DNA of 64,000 nucleotides from Kluyvera sichuanensis (GCF_014218705.1 NZ_JABBJF010000010.1:1-64000), one strand, 5' to 3'. Positions 9,077-17,924 are shown, counted from the stretch's first letter. Notes: generated from the sequence alone by a model not told the origin. Made by a program: numbers and translations.

Positions 9077-10127
9077 AACCCTCGCGCAGGTCTTTACCCC
9101 TCACGGCAACATCGTCTACACGGCGAATGATTTCCGTCAGACCTTGCGCATTGCCTTTGCCGGTATGGTGGCGCTGAGTATCTCGACGTTTTACGATACT
9201 CACTACGGCGTGTTCTTCGTCGTTTACCCGCTGCTGTTAATGTCTTTAGTACCGGTATTTAACCGCCACGTCGCCAAGCAGTTTATCTTCAGTGCGTCGT
9301 TGAACTGCCTCGAAATGGTACTGATCATCGGCTATCTCAGCCAATGGCCGGTTATCATGACGGCGGTAGTGTTTGCGCTGTACGTGGTGCGTTTTCGTTT
9401 TATGAGCCAGGGGCCGCTGTTCCTGTTTGGCTCGATGGGCGTGGTCTGCCAGAGCGTGATGCTCAACTTTATGAGCTACCCTTCCGCCAACTGGCACACG
9501 CTGCTGTTTTCCAATATTGAGGCCAGCGTGATGGCGGTAGCATTGAGCGCGCTGATGCATTATCTGATCCCGGATGCCGAACCGCGTAAGCCGCCACCGC
9601 TGATTGAAAAAGATGCGGCACGGGTGCGCCATGAATCGCTGCTCTCGGGCACGGTGGCGACGATTATCTTTATCGTCTTCCAGGTGAGTGACCTGAGCGA
9701 TTCGCTGTCGGCGCTGATGGCGGGGATCCTGATCCTCTTCCCGATGCACTATCGCGGCGCGGTGATCAGCTCCATCTGGCGCGTGGCGGGTGTGGTGCTG
9801 GCCTGCCTGTACATTCTGGTGATACAGCTGATCCTCTACGATCACAGCAGCCATATGTTGTTGATGATGCCGCTTATTGGCTTAGGGCTGGCGTTCAGCG
9901 CACGGCTGCACGTGATGGAGAAAGTGGGGGCGGGCGTCGGTTTTGCCAGTATCACCACCATCGGCATTATGTTTGGTCAGAACCTGCAGCCGGACGGCGA
10001 TCTGGTGTTCAGCGACTTGTATCGCGCCACCTCGGTGACCATTTCGCTGCTGGCGACCCTGACAATGGTATTTATCCTGCATCGCCTGCTCAACTGTTTC
10101 GCCCCAACGCGCTTTATTGTGAAGTAG
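9066..10127 (+). CDS. DUF2955 / FUSC-like inner-membrane transporter
   Basis: This membrane protein of 353 residues has two blocks of hydrophobic helices, about residues 25-165 and 195-345, joined by a short cytoplasmic stretch rich in charged residues (DAEPRKPPPLIEKDAARVRHE). This halved architecture is typical of DUF2955 proteins, relatives of the AaeB/FUSC exporters. Next to a HlyD adaptor and a MarR regulator it most likely forms the pump of a proton-driven efflux system. The exported compound is not known; aromatic acids would be a reasonable guess by analogy to AaeAB. Confidence 0.83.
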   Translation: MSIKTLAQVFTPHGNIVYTANDFRQTLRIAFAGMVALSISTFYDTHYGVFFVVYPLLLMSLVPVFNRHVAKQFIFSASLNCLEMVLIIGYLSQWPVIMTAVVFALYVVRFRFMSQGPLFLFGSMGVVCQSVMLNFMSYPSANWHTLLFSNIEASVMAVALSALMHYLIPDAEPRKPPPLIEKDAARVRHESLLSGTVATIIFIVFQVSDLSDSLSALMAGILILFPMHYRGAVISSIWRVAGVVLACLYILVIQLILYDHSSHMLLMMPLIGLGLAFSARLHVMEKVGAGVGFASITTIGIMFGQNLQPDGDLVFSDLYRATSVTISLLATLTMVFILHRLLNCFAPTRFIVK

Positions 10128-10206
10128 CGCACTTCAGGACGCTGATTCTTCTCCCCCATTTGTGCTAACAATAGCCGCTCGCCGCGGTGGCGTGAGGGAG
10201 AAGACG

Positions 10207-11877
10207 ATGTGGAAAACGCGTGCGCTGGAACTGAATAATCAAGAGTTCTGGAACTGGGAGAAAGCCTGCGAGCTGGTGCAGTGGGCCGCTCGCCATGATT
10301 TTAATACCGTGATTGTCGGCCAGGTCGACCTGTTCGACAAGCTGGTCTCGCCGAAGGGCTACACGCCGCATCAGTACAACGATCGTCTCTCCAGCCAGCA
10401 GCGCGCCCGCTGCGTCTACCTCAACCGTCTTGCCGGTTATTGCCACAAACAGGGGCTGCGTTTTTACCTCCAGGCCAAAGAGCTCAGTTTCCCCGCCGAC
10501 CTGCTGGCGGCGCATCCGCAGCTGATTGATAAAGACGGCAGCATCCGCTTTGATGTGGAATTCTGGTGTCAGTATCTGGCGGATAAACTCACGCTGCTGT
10601 GCCAGCAAATCCCCGCCATGAGCGGGCTGCTGGTGGCGCTCTCCAATACCGACGGCCTGCTGCCGGTCTCTCGCCCCAACTGGGAGTTGACCGGGCAGGA
10701 CGACCCCTCGCCGCACATCGACCCGCGCAGCCTGTCGCGCTATACCCAGTGTTTTAGCGCCATGGCGCGGGCGATGATGCGTGAGAACAAACATCTGGTG
10801 CTGCGCGCCTTCCCGGCGGGCAACCACGACATCGCCAACGTGATGGAGGCGATTCGCACCCTGCCGGAATGCGTGTCGGTGTCGATAAAACTCACGCCGG
10901 AGCGTTTCTGGCCGACGTTCCCCAATAACCCGGCGCTGCTCGACGTGGAAAATCGTGACGTCTGGGTGGAGCTGGATCTGGTGGGCGAAGAGGTGGGCTG
11001 GGGCGTGTTTCCGTTCCCGCGCATCGACGAGCTACAGGGGCGCTTGCTGTGGTGCCGGGGCAATACCAGCATTAACGGCGCGGTGTGCAAAACCAGCTGG
11101 GAAGGGGTTGATAACCACTGGGTGATCGGCACGCTGAGCGAGTGCAACCTGGTGGCCTGTAGCCAGATCCTCTCGCGGGAAAATGAACATCTGACCCGCG
11201 CGGCACTGCTGACCCACTGGCTGGATGAATGCTACGGCTGGCGGCCCGATGAGGCGACGTTTGAGGAATTTCAGTCGCTGATGGCGCAGGCCGGGCAGGT
11301 GCTGTATCAGGCTATCTACGTGCGCGATCACGTCTTCCATCGCCACAGCCAGGTACCGGCAAGCTACGGCCAGGCGGTCTGGAGCCTGTACGGCCAGCTC
11401 AACCGCAACCATTGGCTGCCGGGCTCTGAGCGCGATATCTTCTTCAGCGCCAGCGACGTTGAGACCTCCGGGCGCAACCTGTCGCTGATTGCCGAAGAGA
11501 AAGACGGTGCCTGGCAGGCGGCGGTGACGCTGCGCGAACAGGCGCTGGCCTTTGCCGACCGCGCGGCGTTCCCGTATTCACTGCAAAAACGCTGGCAGGA
11601 GGAGTGGCAGGGCTTCGACCTCTACTGCCTGCTGTTCCGCCACGCCCAGAAAGCCTTTTTCACCCTCCACTTTGCGCGGCTGGTGGAAAACAGCTGGAGC
11701 ATGCGCGAGATTTGCCAGGTCAATATCCAGGAGCTGTACCGCTGCGCGGCGGAAATGGATAGCTTCTGCGCCCAGCACACCGACGCGTCGCCGGGGCTGC
11801 ACGTGATGTTCGACCCGACCCGCGTGCGCATGCTGGCCGACAGCCTGAGCCACGAGCTGACGCAGCTGAAAGGGTAA
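10207..11877 (+). CDS. Putative cytoplasmic glycoside hydrolase, TIM-barrel, distantly alpha-glucuronidase-like
   Basis: This is a 556-residue protein without signal peptide. I do not recognise the exact family. The N-terminal half reads like a TIM barrel: strand-like segments DFNTVIVGQVDLFDKL, GLRFYLQAKELSF, SGLLVALSNTDG, LRAFPAG, VSVSIKLTPERFWP, then SINGAVCKTSWEGVDNHWVIGTLSECN, which ends in a conserved-looking acidic SE-x-N. The pattern recalls GH67-type alpha-glucuronidases but the similarity is weak. A helical C-terminal part follows. The start at 10207 has a GGGAG ribosome site; the reading frame continues upstream with only a TTG. It precedes a large unassigned enzyme and a GH105 gene, so a uronic-acid oligosaccharide is the likely substrate class. 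Confidence 0.62.
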   Translation: MWKTRALELNNQEFWNWEKACELVQWAARHDFNTVIVGQVDLFDKLVSPKGYTPHQYNDRLSSQQRARCVYLNRLAGYCHKQGLRFYLQAKELSFPADLLAAHPQLIDKDGSIRFDVEFWCQYLADKLTLLCQQIPAMSGLLVALSNTDGLLPVSRPNWELTGQDDPSPHIDPRSLSRYTQCFSAMARAMMRENKHLVLRAFPAGNHDIANVMEAIRTLPECVSVSIKLTPERFWPTFPNNPALLDVENRDVWVELDLVGEEVGWGVFPFPRIDELQGRLLWCRGNTSINGAVCKTSWEGVDNHWVIGTLSECNLVACSQILSRENEHLTRAALLTHWLDECYGWRPDEATFEEFQSLMAQAGQVLYQAIYVRDHVFHRHSQVPASYGQAVWSLYGQLNRNHWLPGSERDIFFSASDVETSGRNLSLIAEEKDGAWQAAVTLREQALAFADRAAFPYSLQKRWQEEWQGFDLYCLLFRHAQKAFFTLHFARLVENSWSMREICQVNIQELYRCAAEMDSFCAQHTDASPGLHVMFDPTRVRMLADSLSHELTQLKG

Positions 11878-11964
11878 AGTGTGATGACGATCACCATGCT
11901 TTCAACCGCCGCGACCGGGAAACGTGAAATTCCCCGTTTCATTGCAGGTGACTGACTCTCCTCA

Positions 11965-11980
11965 TGTGATATTCATCACG
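11965..11980 (+). promoter_or_regulatory. crp site: Putative CRP site before the 12116-15600 operon
   Basis: TGTGA-TATTCA-TCACG matches the CRP consensus TGTGA-N6-TCACA at 9 of 10 key bases. It lies about 136 bases upstream of the 803-residue enzyme gene, in a 238-base gap after the preceding gene, implying a separate catabolite-controlled promoter. Confidence 0.65.
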
Positions 11981-12115
11981 TTTTATCCCCGCGCCCGGTC
12001 AGGATTGTGAATGACCGGGCAGTTCCGCAAAACCCCGCCCTTATCCGCGTAGCCTGCGGCATACCGTTTCCAGAGAATAACGAGCAATTACTTAGCGGTT
12101 ATTGAGGAAAGCATA

Positions 12116-14527
12116 ATGAGGCTGGTTGCGGGCGAAGCGCTGACGCGTTTTACGGTGTCACTGCCGCACAATGAGCGGTTTGCGGAGTTTTTCACGGGCG
12201 AAGCGGTCGATGCGCCGATGGACTATCGGTTCGCCAACGGCAAAGGCCCGGCGGAGGAGTCATTTTGTCGACGTATTTTCCGCCGTGATTTTGCGCAGCG
12301 CGCCGTGTCGCCAGAGAAGGTGTTACCGGCAAGCGAGGTCACCTGGACCGGGCACAGCGATACCGTGACCTTTTCGGGCGTGCAGCCCGTCGCCACCCAC
12401 AGCCAGCGCTGGCTGCGCGTCACCCTGCATGCGCCGCAAACCGGTCACTATCCTTTCGACATTGCCACCTGCGGCGGCGTGCGTATCTGGAGCGGCGACG
12501 AGCAGGCCGTCTGCTTCACGCCGTTTACCCGCAATACGCTGCAAACGCAGGCCGTGGATATCCCTCTGCAGCAGGGGGAGAACGCGCTGCTTATCCACCT
12601 CGACGAGCTGTTTGAACGCGACACCATTTTTGCCTTCCGCATGATCTATCTTGGCGAGCGTCCGCTTGAGGCAGGGCTGCCGACGGTGGATACAGCGTAT
12701 GTGGAAGCGCTGGAGCAGTTTATGGACGCGCTGCCCGCCACCATCACCGTACGCGACCAGCGTCTGACGCTGACCTGCCCGGCCAATATGACCCTGACGC
12801 TGCGCGGTGCGGTGCACAGCCTCGGCAACGACTGCATTCCAACGATCCCGCTGGATTTCGGCCTGGTCGCCACCGGTAACGGCGAGCTCACGCTCCCGCT
12901 TCCAGCCTCTATCGGCATGGGCCACTACCGTCTGACGCTGACCGCCTCGCTGGGGGATGTCACCATGAGCCGCGCGCTTAGCGTCACCGTGCTGCCCCAG
13001 GAGGCGCTGCCCGGTGGTGAAGGTGTGCTGGAGACCCGCAAACGCGTGGCCCTGAGCTACATCGCCGAACACGGTGTGCCGCGCACCGGGCGTTTGCTCG
13101 CCATGCTGCATGTGGGCGATACCGGCTCGCTGGCGCAGAACCTGCTGATTCGCACCCTGCAACGTATCAGCGCCCGTCAGGACTGTTCGGATTTCTCGAT
13201 GGTGCCGCTGCTGTGGATCTGGCATGACTTCCACGGCGAACACTTCCCGGCGGTGCTGTGGAAGCGCGTACGCTCCGCCATTGTCGGCTATCGCTACTGG
13301 TACGACGAACTGGGCAACGACGTGATGTGGTACTGGAGCGAAAACCATGCGCTCTGCTTCCACACCGCGCAGTACCTCGCCGGGCAGCTTTTCCCGGAGG
13401 AACGTTTTATTGCCTCTGGCCGCACGGGCCGCGAGCAGCAGGCGGTGGCCGCCCAGCGCCTGAACGCCTGGTTTGATGCCGTCGAGCAGCAGGGCTTTGT
13501 CGAGTGGAACTCTGCGCCGTACTACCCGGTAGACTACATCGGCCTGTTCGCGCTCTATCAACTGGCCGACGATGCCGCGCTGCGCCAGCGCGCTCAGCGT
13601 TTAATCGACCGCCTGATGCAGACCAGCGCGCTGCATTACCAGTCCGGCATTGCTGCGGGCACCATGGGCCGGGTGTATGAAAAAGAGCTGCTGGCAGGCC
13701 AGATGACCGAGCTTTCCGCTTTTGGTCACGTGGCCTGGGGCGGCGGGCACGTCAACCGCAAGTGCGCCTCGCTGCCGTTTTTCTGCCTGAGCGACTACGT
13801 GCCGCCAATGGAGTCGGCACGCTATGCGCGCTTAACCCACGGCATGCTCAGCGCCCACTACCAGTGCGGCGGCGGCAACATTGTGGCGTGGAAGCAGCCA
13901 GCAGTCAGTCTCTCCAGTTGCGTGGATCACCACAGCGGCGAGCGCGGGCATCAGCAGCACCTGGTGGATGTGCAGTTTGCCGAACGTCCCGAGGCGCGGC
14001 TGTGGGTAAACCATCCGGGCGACGTGGCGCCGGGCAGCGGAGCGCGTCCCTCTTTCTGGGCGGGCAACGGCGTACTGCCGTGCGTGATGCAGGTGGAGAA
14101 TCAGACCATGCTGCTGTGGCAACTGGACGAGCGTGATGCGCTGGGCTGGACGCATCTGCATCTTCACGCCGAAGCTTTTGAGGAAGTGCTTCCGCTGGCG
14201 CAGGGCTTTGCCGTGCGGGCGGGTAACGCCTTTGCCGCCGTACTGTGCTCGCAGCCGCTCACCGTCAACGGTGATGAAGTATGCGCCGAAGGCCGCCGCG
14301 TGGCGTGGTGGCTGGAGGTGGGTGAGGGTGATTTTAATGCCTTCTGCCAGCGCGTTCAGGCGCTGCGCATTGAACATCAAGGCGACATCGCGCGGGTGAT
14401 AGATAGCCAGCACACGCAGATGCAGCTCGACGGGCAGGGTAACTGCCAGCACCACGGCAAGGCCGCCGCGTTCCCGACGCTGGTGGGCAATGAAATTCAG
14501 GTCACGCTGTCAGGAGACGCGCAATGA
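12116..14527 (+). CDS. Unassigned 803-residue carbohydrate-active-like enzyme (beta / alpha-toroid / beta)
   Basis: I do not recognise this protein. Three parts are visible: residues about 1-300 are beta-rich with jelly-roll-like spacing (TVTFSGVQ, WLRVTLHAPQTGHYPFDIATCGGVRIW); residues about 310-610 are helical with motifs typical of an (alpha/alpha) toroid (WHDFHGEHFPAVLWKRVR, DVMWYWSENHALCFHTAQY near 405, EWNSAPYYPVDYIGLFALYQL); residues about 610-803 are beta-rich again. This order resembles polysaccharide lyases and toroid glycoside hydrolases. Candidate active-site residues are WSEN-H near 405 and the DHHSGERGHQQH cluster near 595. There is no signal peptide. The ribosome site is GAGGAAAG; the stop overlaps the GH105 start (ATGA). 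Confidence 0.6.
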   Translation: MRLVAGEALTRFTVSLPHNERFAEFFTGEAVDAPMDYRFANGKGPAEESFCRRIFRRDFAQRAVSPEKVLPASEVTWTGHSDTVTFSGVQPVATHSQRWLRVTLHAPQTGHYPFDIATCGGVRIWSGDEQAVCFTPFTRNTLQTQAVDIPLQQGENALLIHLDELFERDTIFAFRMIYLGERPLEAGLPTVDTAYVEALEQFMDALPATITVRDQRLTLTCPANMTLTLRGAVHSLGNDCIPTIPLDFGLVATGNGELTLPLPASIGMGHYRLTLTASLGDVTMSRALSVTVLPQEALPGGEGVLETRKRVALSYIAEHGVPRTGRLLAMLHVGDTGSLAQNLLIRTLQRISARQDCSDFSMVPLLWIWHDFHGEHFPAVLWKRVRSAIVGYRYWYDELGNDVMWYWSENHALCFHTAQYLAGQLFPEERFIASGRTGREQQAVAAQRLNAWFDAVEQQGFVEWNSAPYYPVDYIGLFALYQLADDAALRQRAQRLIDRLMQTSALHYQSGIAAGTMGRVYEKELLAGQMTELSAFGHVAWGGGHVNRKCASLPFFCLSDYVPPMESARYARLTHGMLSAHYQCGGGNIVAWKQPAVSLSSCVDHHSGERGHQQHLVDVQFAERPEARLWVNHPGDVAPGSGARPSFWAGNGVLPCVMQVENQTMLLWQLDERDALGWTHLHLHAEAFEEVLPLAQGFAVRAGNAFAAVLCSQPLTVNGDEVCAEGRRVAWWLEVGEGDFNAFCQRVQALRIEHQGDIARVIDSQHTQMQLDGQGNCQHHGKAAAFPTLVGNEIQVTLSGDAQ

Positions 14528-15600
14528 ACAACGCAGCATTAAACGGCCTGCTGGAGCAGGTGGTTCAGGGTTTCTGCCGCCTGAAAAATATGGGTGAAGT
14601 AGGTACCCGCGGCGGCGAAGGCTTTGCCATCCACTTCGAAGAGTGGGAATGGGAAGTCGGCGTCGGCCTGTACGGCTTCTGGCAGTATGCGCGCCAGCAA
14701 AATGATGCCCGCCTCCAGCAGTCGATCCTCACCTGGTATGAAGATCAGCTGACGAAAGGGCTGCCGGAAATTCAGATCAACACCACTGCGCCGATGATCA
14801 CGCTCGCGCTGGTGGCCGGGCACACCGGGCGTCAGGATCTGCTGAAGGTGGTGAACGACTGGGCCGATGCGCTGTTGCGTACTCTGCCGAAAACCGAAGA
14901 GGGCGGCTTCCAGCACGTGGTGAAAGAACAGCCGAACACCGGGCATCTGTGGGACGACACGTTGTTTATGACCTGCTTGTTTCTCGGCACGGCGGGCGTG
15001 GTGCTCAAGCGCAAAGACCTGATCGACGAAACTGCGTACCAGTTCCTGCTGCACACCCGCTACCTGTGCGAACCGGCGAGCGGCCTGTGGTATCACGGCT
15101 GGACGTTCGTCGGCAAACACCATTTTTCGGCAGCGTTCTGGGGGCGCGGCAACGCGTGGATCACCGTGGCGATCCCGGAATTTATCGCCCTGCTCGGCGA
15201 CAGCCTGGATGCCAGCGTGAAGCGCTACCTCTCGGTGGTGGTGGCGCGTCAGGTGAACACGCTCTGCGAGCTACAGGCCGACAACGGCATGTGGCACACG
15301 CTGCTCGACGATCCGTTATCGCCGCAGGAATCTTCCGCTACGGCGGGGATCGCCTACGGCATGCTGCGTGGCGTGCGGATGGGGATCCTCGACGAGAAGG
15401 TGTCCGATAATGCGATGCGCGCTTGGCATGCGCTGCGCGACAGGATCGACGATGGGATCTTACTGGAAGCATCGAAAGGGACGATGGTCGGGCCGGATCT
15501 GCAATATTACTGCGATATCGCCATGGCTCCGGTGCCGTATGCGCAGGCGCTGATGATGCTGTTATTACTGGAGTTACAGCAGGAGAAATGGTGCTGCTAA
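14524..15600 (+). CDS. GH105/GH88-family unsaturated uronyl hydrolase (first copy)
   Basis: This 358-residue (alpha/alpha)6-barrel enzyme is of the YteR/YesR type. The motif HLWDDTLFMTCLFL near residue 140 carries the conserved general-acid Asp, and GLWYHGWTF, FWGRGNAWI and NGMWHTLLDDP follow in the usual order. The family removes 4,5-unsaturated galacturonic or glucuronic acid from oligosaccharides produced by lyases. Without a signal peptide it acts in the cytoplasm on imported fragments. Translational coupling to the preceding gene implies both act on the same substrate. A paralogue lies at 33614. Confidence 0.9.
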   Translation: MNNAALNGLLEQVVQGFCRLKNMGEVGTRGGEGFAIHFEEWEWEVGVGLYGFWQYARQQNDARLQQSILTWYEDQLTKGLPEIQINTTAPMITLALVAGHTGRQDLLKVVNDWADALLRTLPKTEEGGFQHVVKEQPNTGHLWDDTLFMTCLFLGTAGVVLKRKDLIDETAYQFLLHTRYLCEPASGLWYHGWTFVGKHHFSAAFWGRGNAWITVAIPEFIALLGDSLDASVKRYLSVVVARQVNTLCELQADNGMWHTLLDDPLSPQESSATAGIAYGMLRGVRMGILDEKVSDNAMRAWHALRDRIDDGILLEASKGTMVGPDLQYYCDIAMAPVPYAQALMMLLLLELQQEKWCC

Positions 15601-15618
15601 TTGCCTGGCACAATGTAT

Positions 15619-15656
15619 CCCCTCTCCCCTGCGGGGAGAGGGCTAGGGTGAGGGGG
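15619..15656. repeat. Interspersed CCCTCTCCCC palindromic repeat, copy 1
   Basis: CCTCTCCCC-TGC-GGGGAGAGG is followed by ctagggtgagggg. The same element recurs at 29689-29724 and 40066-40101, always between genes. It looks like a REP-type palindromic element. Confidence 0.8.
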
Positions 15657-15717
15657 CTGGTTGGATGCCTAAATTCTGTCAGCTACCGTGAATTAACCCC
15701 CTTCCTTAAAAAGTCCT

Positions 15718-15749
15718 GTAGGCCGGGTAAGGCGTAGCCGCCACCCGGC
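15718..15749. repeat. REP-like palindrome
   Basis: GCCGGGTAAGGCG...CGCCACCCGGC follows the pattern of enterobacterial REP sequences. It lies in the convergent gap between the GH105 gene and the DUF3343 gene. Confidence 0.7.
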
Positions 15750-15760
15750 AAAACACCAAA

Positions 15761-16006
15761 CTACCCCGGGAACGTATGCAACAACACAAACCCTTCGCCG
15801 CAGCGATAAATACTCTCCGTTGCGCCGGGCATCACCCAGCGTAACTCGCTGCCTTCCTCGCAATGCAGATAAATACACAGCCCGCAGCCGCCGCGAAGCT
15901 GGCGCGGAATATCCGCCACCCGGAAGGATATCTCTTCGGCCTGGAGCGCTTTGCGGGTTTGCACCACGCCCAGCGTCGAGTGGAACAAAAACAGATACTC
16001 CGTCAT
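15761..16006 (-). CDS. DUF3343 small protein (putative Se/S carrier-like)
   Basis: This protein of 81 residues starts with the usual DUF3343 pattern LFLFHSTLGVVQTRKALQAEEISFRVADIPRQL and ends with a Cys motif GGCGLCIYLHCEE. Pfam describes the family as putative selenium/sulfur-carrier-like. Its ATG overlaps the yjiL stop as ATGA, making it the third gene of yjiM-yjiL-DUF3343. Partnership with 2-hydroxyacyl-CoA-dehydratase-type proteins suggests a role in supplying or protecting their iron-sulfur chemistry, but that is inference. Confidence 0.8.
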   Translation of the reverse strand: MTEYLFLFHSTLGVVQTRKALQAEEISFRVADIPRQLRGGCGLCIYLHCEEGSELRWVMPGATESIYRCGEGFVLLHTFPG

Positions 16007-16764
16007 TTTCTCATCCGTTGCCCAATCATCGCCGCGCCAATCGCCCCGGCAAACTGCGCGTCGGGATGCGTGTGCACCGGCATGTTCACGTGCTCTGAAA
16101 GCCTCCGCCCAAACGCCGCGCAGTGGCTAACGCCGCCGGTAAACAGCAGCGGCCCTTGCGCCGACAGTCGGCTAATAAAGTTGGCGCTACGTCGCGCCAT
16201 CGCGTTAACCACCCCCGCCAGAATCGCCTCCGGCGGTACGCCCGCGGAGCGCAGGCTAATCACTTCGGATTCGGCAAACACCGTGCACATACTGGTAATG
16301 GCGTGCGGCTCAACCCCTTCCGTCAGCGCATCCAACTGCTCGACGCTGGCCCCCAACGTGCGGGAAATTACCTCCAGAAAGCGCCCGGTACCCGCCGCGC
16401 ATTTGTCGTTCATCAGGAAATCGGTGAGGTTGCCGTCCTCATCCAACTGGATCACCTTGCTGTCCTGACCGCCGATATCAATCACCGTACGGGTTTCCGG
16501 CAGCAGCAGCCGCGCGCCGCGCCCGTGACAGGAGATTTCCGTCACCTGCTTGTCGGCAAAATCAACCAACTGGCGGCCGTAACCGGTAAGCGTCAAAAAT
16601 GGCCGCACTTCGAGCCCGGCGCGCAGCGTCTCCCACGCCTCAACGATGGCGTCAGCGGGGCGAAACGGCGTAGGGGTGAGGAAACGACGGCGAATCACGC
16701 CGTCTTCCAGCAGGATGCCTTTGGTGGCGGTCGACCCTGAATCAATGCCTATTGATAACGTCAC
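16003..16764 (-). CDS. yjiL: YjiL, 2-hydroxyacyl-CoA dehydratase activator-like ATPase
   Basis: This protein of 253 residues is of the BadF/BadG/HgdC type: phosphate loop SIGIDSGSTATKG, second loop VIDIGGQDSKVI, and the two cluster Cys regions in MNDKCAAGTGRFLE and ITSMCTVFAESE. Family members are ASKHA-fold homodimers with a bridging [4Fe-4S] cluster that push electrons into a dehydratase at the cost of ATP. The start is GTG with GTAGGAG overlapping the yjiM stop. It is close to E. coli YjiL by memory. The partner dehydratase subunit is YjiM, encoded just upstream; the true substrate is unknown. Confidence 0.93.
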   Translation of the reverse strand: MTLSIGIDSGSTATKGILLEDGVIRRRFLTPTPFRPADAIVEAWETLRAGLEVRPFLTLTGYGRQLVDFADKQVTEISCHGRGARLLLPETRTVIDIGGQDSKVIQLDEDGNLTDFLMNDKCAAGTGRFLEVISRTLGASVEQLDALTEGVEPHAITSMCTVFAESEVISLRSAGVPPEAILAGVVNAMARRSANFISRLSAQGPLLFTGGVSHCAAFGRRLSEHVNMPVHTHPDAQFAGAIGAAMIGQRMRK

Positions 16765-16772
16765 GCGCGCTC

Positions 16773-17924
16773 CTACAGCATTTCAATAAAGGCCGCTACG
16801 CGGGTGCTGAGCTGGCCGATATCGGCGGTGGAGTAATCGGTCTCAATGGCGATATAGGGAATATTATGTTGCTGGCGCACGTGGCGTTTAATCGCCATCG
16901 ATTCAACGGCATAGGTATGGCAGGCTTGCAAAATCACGTCCACCACGCCGTCGGCCTGATACTCGTCGACCATCTGGCTGAGCAACGTTAAGCGCTGGTC
17001 GTTCGGCGAGATGCACGAGCAGCCGATGGCGAGGTACTTGTCGGTGAGCGCGTCGTACACGTCGCCGTCCTCGTCGACGCAGCGCTCGGTCGCCTTCGCG
17101 CCGGTGCAGTTTTCATAGCCCACTACCCAGCCGCCGTTGTCCTCAATGGCTTTGACCACTTTCTCCGCCGCACCGCCGATCGGGCAGCCGGTGATCAGAA
17201 TGCGCGGGCGCGCGTCCAGCCGCTTGCCGCTTTCCCACTCCTGACGCACGCGCTCGGCCATGCCGTTCAGCTCATTAATCAGCGCCTCTTTATCGAAGCG
17301 GAAGGTTGCGCCATACACCACTTTCAGAATGTCGCTGCCGCTTAATGCCGGTGGATTGAGCTGCCCGACGCGGTAGAAGTTGGCCAGCGCCCGGCGCTCG
17401 CGGTTCTTGAGGGCGATCGCCTCGCGCAGCGATGCTTCGGAAATTTGCGTGCCAAAACGAGCTTCAACCGCCTGCTGAAGACGCAGGATTTCCGCCTTCC
17501 ACAGCGCGCGGGAAGCCGCGTCGGCGGCGCTGTTCGGCAACTGCATGACGTGCACTGGCTTAAACTCGGCCATGTACTCGTACATCTTCTTTTTGCCGTC
17601 GCAGGTGGTTTCACCGACCACCAGATCGGAGAAATAAAAGTAGGGGCATTTGTCAGTTTTGCCAAAGCCGTAGCTGCTTTTAATTAGCGGGCACAGATTG
17701 CGTGGGAGGTCTTTCTCCGCTTCTTCGATGGTTTCATCCGACGTAGAGCAGAGCGACACAACGACCGCGCCCGCCGCCATCGGGATCTCCTGCGGCATAA
17801 AGGTGCAGTAGGTGCCGACCAGCGGCGTGCCTTGCTCTTTGAGATCCATGACGGTAAGAAAGCCTTTCTGCCGGGCTTCGGAGAACTGATCGAAAATGGC
17901 GGGTAGATCGGTGATAAGCGACAT
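16773..17924 (-). CDS. yjiM: YjiM, 2-hydroxyacyl-CoA dehydratase D-component-like protein
   Basis: This protein of 383 residues has the same length as E. coli YjiM and is nearly identical over long stretches (YCTFMPQEIPMAAGAVVVSL, CPLIKSSYGFGKTDKCPYF). Cys residues in NLCPLIKSSYG, ILQACHTY and GCSCISPNDQRL are candidates for [4Fe-4S] ligands. The family (HgdB/FldC) performs radical dehydration or reductase reactions after activation by a YjiL-type ATPase. The start at 17924 is chosen from the E. coli protein; the frame extends 7 codons further. It is the first gene of a three-gene unit ending with DUF3343. Confidence 0.93.
   Translation of the reverse strand: MSLITDLPAIFDQFSEARQKGFLTVMDLKEQGTPLVGTYCTFMPQEIPMAAGAVVVSLCSTSDETIEEAEKDLPRNLCPLIKSSYGFGKTDKCPYFYFSDLVVGETTCDGKKKMYEYMAEFKPVHVMQLPNSAADAASRALWKAEILRLQQAVEARFGTQISEASLREAIALKNRERRALANFYRVGQLNPPALSGSDILKVVYGATFRFDKEALINELNGMAERVRQEWESGKRLDARPRILITGCPIGGAAEKVVKAIEDNGGWVVGYENCTGAKATERCVDEDGDVYDALTDKYLAIGCSCISPNDQRLTLLSQMVDEYQADGVVDVILQACHTYAVESMAIKRHVRQQHNIPYIAIETDYSTADIGQLSTRVAAFIEML

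Noticed and set aside
12323-13561. A 412-residue minus-strand open frame
   Set aside because: It is opposite the 803-residue enzyme gene, has no ribosome site or domain, and shows the Arg/Gln/Gly-rich composition of a shadow frame.
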